Assembly: GCF_009832905.1 (NCBI RefSeq)
Contig: NZ_CP047135.1
Span: forward strand, 3,574,001-3,638,000
Length of the DNA stretch: 64,000 nt
Origin: Stenotrophomonas sp. 364
GTDB lineage: Bacteria > Pseudomonadota > Gammaproteobacteria > Xanthomonadales > Xanthomonadaceae
Direction: 5' to 3'
The notes under the pieces are model-generated. The model searched no databases, was not told the DNA's origin, and was given only the letters and a program-made list of their open reading frames with translations. Shown here piece after piece: positions 62,527 through 64,000 of the stretch; the first letter of the stretch is position 1; each line of letters opens with the position of its first letter. The translations under genes were made by a program, and so were the position numbers.

Positions 62527-62556
62527 ACGGCGAAGGGCCGGCACACTGGCCGACCC
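62527..62556 (-). terminator. Terminator after the tail-specific protease gene
   Basis: On the minus strand GAAGGGTCGGC...GCCGGCCCTTC, an 11-bp stem with one wobble, followed by gccgTTTT. It separates the protease from the lipoprotein operon. Confidence 0.8.
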
Positions 62557-62602
62557 TTCGTTGCTTCCGGTTCATGCCCCGCGGTGGGGGCGGCGACCGC
62601 CC

Positions 62603-64000
62603 TCAGTCCGCCCAGCGGCCCACGCCGGTGGACTGCGGCAGCACCTGGGCCGACAGCGGGCGGTCAGTTTCCAGCAGGTTCACCGCGTCGGCCAGGATCG
62701 CAGCCGATTCGCGCAGCAGCGGGTCCGGGCGCTTTTCGGCGGCCTTCTCGCGGGCGGCATCCTTGACGATGTCACGCTCGTTGCCAGTCAGGCCGTCGTC
62801 ATTGCTGTCATCGGCCAGCGGGTCCAGATCCAGGCCCAGCTGCTTGCGGATCACCTGGCGATCCACTCGCTGCTTGTCCTGCTTCTCACGCTCGGCGCGG
62901 CGCTCGGCCTCGTTGAGCGAGATGTACTTCTTGGCCTTCTCGGCACGGAACTGCTCGACGTCCTCGTTCCACCACTGGAACTCCTTGTCGGCCGCGATGC
63001 GCGAGGCATGGCGGGTTTCCAGCTTGGGCAGCAGCGGGCCGAAGTTGCCGTACTGGGTATGCGGCACCGCGGCGATGCGGGTCCACGGCAGCGCGTTGTC
63101 GTAGGTGCTTTCGCCGTACTCGCTGGCGTCCACGCTCGCCGGGAAGGCCAGGTCGGGCACCACGCCCTTGTGCTGGGTGCTGCTGCCGCTGACGCGGAAG
63201 AACTGCGCGATGGTCAGCTTGACCTGCCCATAGCGCTGCGCTTCCCCGGTGGGCCAGCGATCCAGGTCCACGATGTTCTGCACGGTGCCCTTGCCGAAGG
63301 TGGTCTCACCGATCACCAGGCCACGGCCGTAGTCCTGGATGGCGCCGGCGAAGATCTCCGACGCCGAGGCCGAACCGCGGTTGATCAGCACCGCCAGCGG
63401 GCCATCCCACGCCACCGCTTCGCTGCGGTCGCTGTTGACGGTCACGCGGCCGCCGGACTCGCGCACCTGCACCACCGGGCCCTGCTCGATGAACAGGCCG
63501 GTCAGTTCGATCGCCTCGTCCAGCGAACCACCGCCGTTGTTGCGCAGGTCCAGCACCACGCCGTCGAGCTTGTCAGTCTTGAAGCCGGCCAGCAGCTTGG
63601 CCACGTCACGCGTCGCGGACGCATAGTCGGTGGCGTTGCGGCGACGGCCTTCGAAATCCTGGTAGAACGTGGGCAGCTTGATCACGCCCACCTTGCGCGC
63701 CGGTTCCCCGTCCTTGGCCGGAATGGTCAGCGTTTCGCCCTTGGCGGCCTGCTCGGCCAGGCGCACCTTCTGGCGGGTCAGCACCAGCGTGTGGTGCTTG
63801 CCGTCCACGCCTTCCTCGGCCGGAATGAATTCCAGCCGCACCTGGGTGTCGGCCTTGCCGCGGATCTTGGCCACCACGTCATCGATGCGCCAGCCGATCA
63901 CATCCTCGATCGGCCCGGACTTGCCTTGGCCGACGCCGACGATGCGGTCGCCCGCCTTGAGCGTGCCGTTGACCGCCACCGGACCGCCGGCGATGACCTC
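62603..64000 (-). CDS. prc: Carboxy-terminal processing protease (tail-specific), 3' part
   Basis: The C-terminal 465 residues of a periplasmic S41A protease that trims or degrades proteins by their C-termini; the N-terminus lies outside the window. A PDZ domain is visible (GTLKAGDRIVGVGQ, MAVNG upstream). The protease core has VGVIKLPTFYQDFEG, GVVLDLRNNGGGSLDEA, the nucleophile Ser in RGSASASEIFAGA and the Lys in TFGKGTVQN. A long C-terminal helical DUF3340-type region rich in Glu/Lys/Arg follows (AERRAEREKQDK), typical of Gram-negative Prc. Confidence 0.96.
   Translation of the reverse strand, partial: EVIAGGPVAVNGTLKAGDRIVGVGQGKSGPIEDVIGWRIDDVVAKIRGKADTQVRLEFIPAEEGVDGKHHTLVLTRQKVRLAEQAAKGETLTIPAKDGEPARKVGVIKLPTFYQDFEGRRRNATDYASATRDVAKLLAGFKTDKLDGVVLDLRNNGGGSLDEAIELTGLFIEQGPVVQVRESGGRVTVNSDRSEAVAWDGPLAVLINRGSASASEIFAGAIQDYGRGLVIGETTFGKGTVQNIVDLDRWPTGEAQRYGQVKLTIAQFFRVSGSSTQHKGVVPDLAFPASVDASEYGESTYDNALPWTRIAAVPHTQYGNFGPLLPKLETRHASRIAADKEFQWWNEDVEQFRAEKAKKYISLNEAERRAEREKQDKQRVDRQVIRKQLGLDLDPLADDSNDDGLTGNERDIVKDAAREKAAEKRPDPLLRESAAILADAVNLLETDRPLSAQVLPQSTGVGRWAD

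Overview
The window is GC-rich chromosomal DNA from a xanthomonad, most likely a Stenotrophomonas. The gene families (several TonB-dependent receptors, a GlcNAc-utilisation locus, plant-type gshA, betT-betB-betA, tandem dsbA genes beside engB and a cytochrome c4) fit Xanthomonadaceae. Many intergenic hairpins carrying a terminal GTAG match the SMAG (S. maltophilia GTAG) REP-like family, which points to Stenotrophomonas. No phage, insertion sequence, CRISPR array, rRNA or tRNA was recognised.

Layout. 1-3.9 kb: the end of an old-yellow-enzyme gene, a small SUKH-type gene pair, and a LysR regulator divergent from a zinc alcohol dehydrogenase. 4.0-4.3 kb: a 290-bp structured repeat, present again at 57.5-57.8 kb. 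4.3-9.3 kb: gshA, a VIT-family metal transporter overlapping an AraC regulator, a secreted metallo-beta-lactamase-fold protein and engB. 9.5-12.8 kb: cytochrome c4, two dsbA paralogues and an EEP-family phosphoesterase. 12.77-13.89 kb: a tandem array of eleven 95-96 bp units, each an inverted pair of SMAG hairpins. 14-19.2 kb: choline uptake and oxidation to glycine betaine (betT, betB, betA). 19.4-25.2 kb: rhtA-like exporter and Lrp regulator, a small exported protein, a PhnB-like protein, a siderophore receptor and a LysE-type exporter. 25.5-31.7 kb: a TonB-dependent receptor behind two exbD genes, then a soluble lytic transglycosylase. 31.8-37.3 kb: cca, a degenerate S41 protein and a large autotransporter. 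37.4-49.7 kb: the GlcNAc locus. 49.8-53.5 kb: VanZ-like protein, MidA-type methyltransferase, pteridine reductase, folK and a bacterial proteasome homologue (Anbu). 53.5-57.3 kb: a three-gene phosphorelay. 57.9-64 kb: BON protein, Gfo/Idh/MocA oxidoreductase, 6-phosphogluconate dehydrogenase, an unrecognised exported protein, a DUF2242-like lipoprotein and most of a tail-specific protease.

How genes work together. In the GlcNAc locus an exported GH20 hexosaminidase and an outer-membrane receptor would supply GlcNAc, an MFS permease (nagP) and NagX act at the inner membrane, and kinase, NagA and NagB-II feed fructose-6-phosphate. A LacI repressor lies inside the left operon, and two TGACA/TGTCA-type palindromes in the divergent promoter are its likely operators. 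BetT, BetB and BetA form an osmoprotectant pathway without an adjacent betI. The histidine kinase, single-domain receiver and receiver-kinase-receiver hybrid are translationally packed and probably form one signalling unit.

The most unusual content is non-coding: the SMAG array, the 290-bp twin element whose two hairpins carry mutually complementary loops, and SMAG ends that supply the TAG stop codons of at least three genes.
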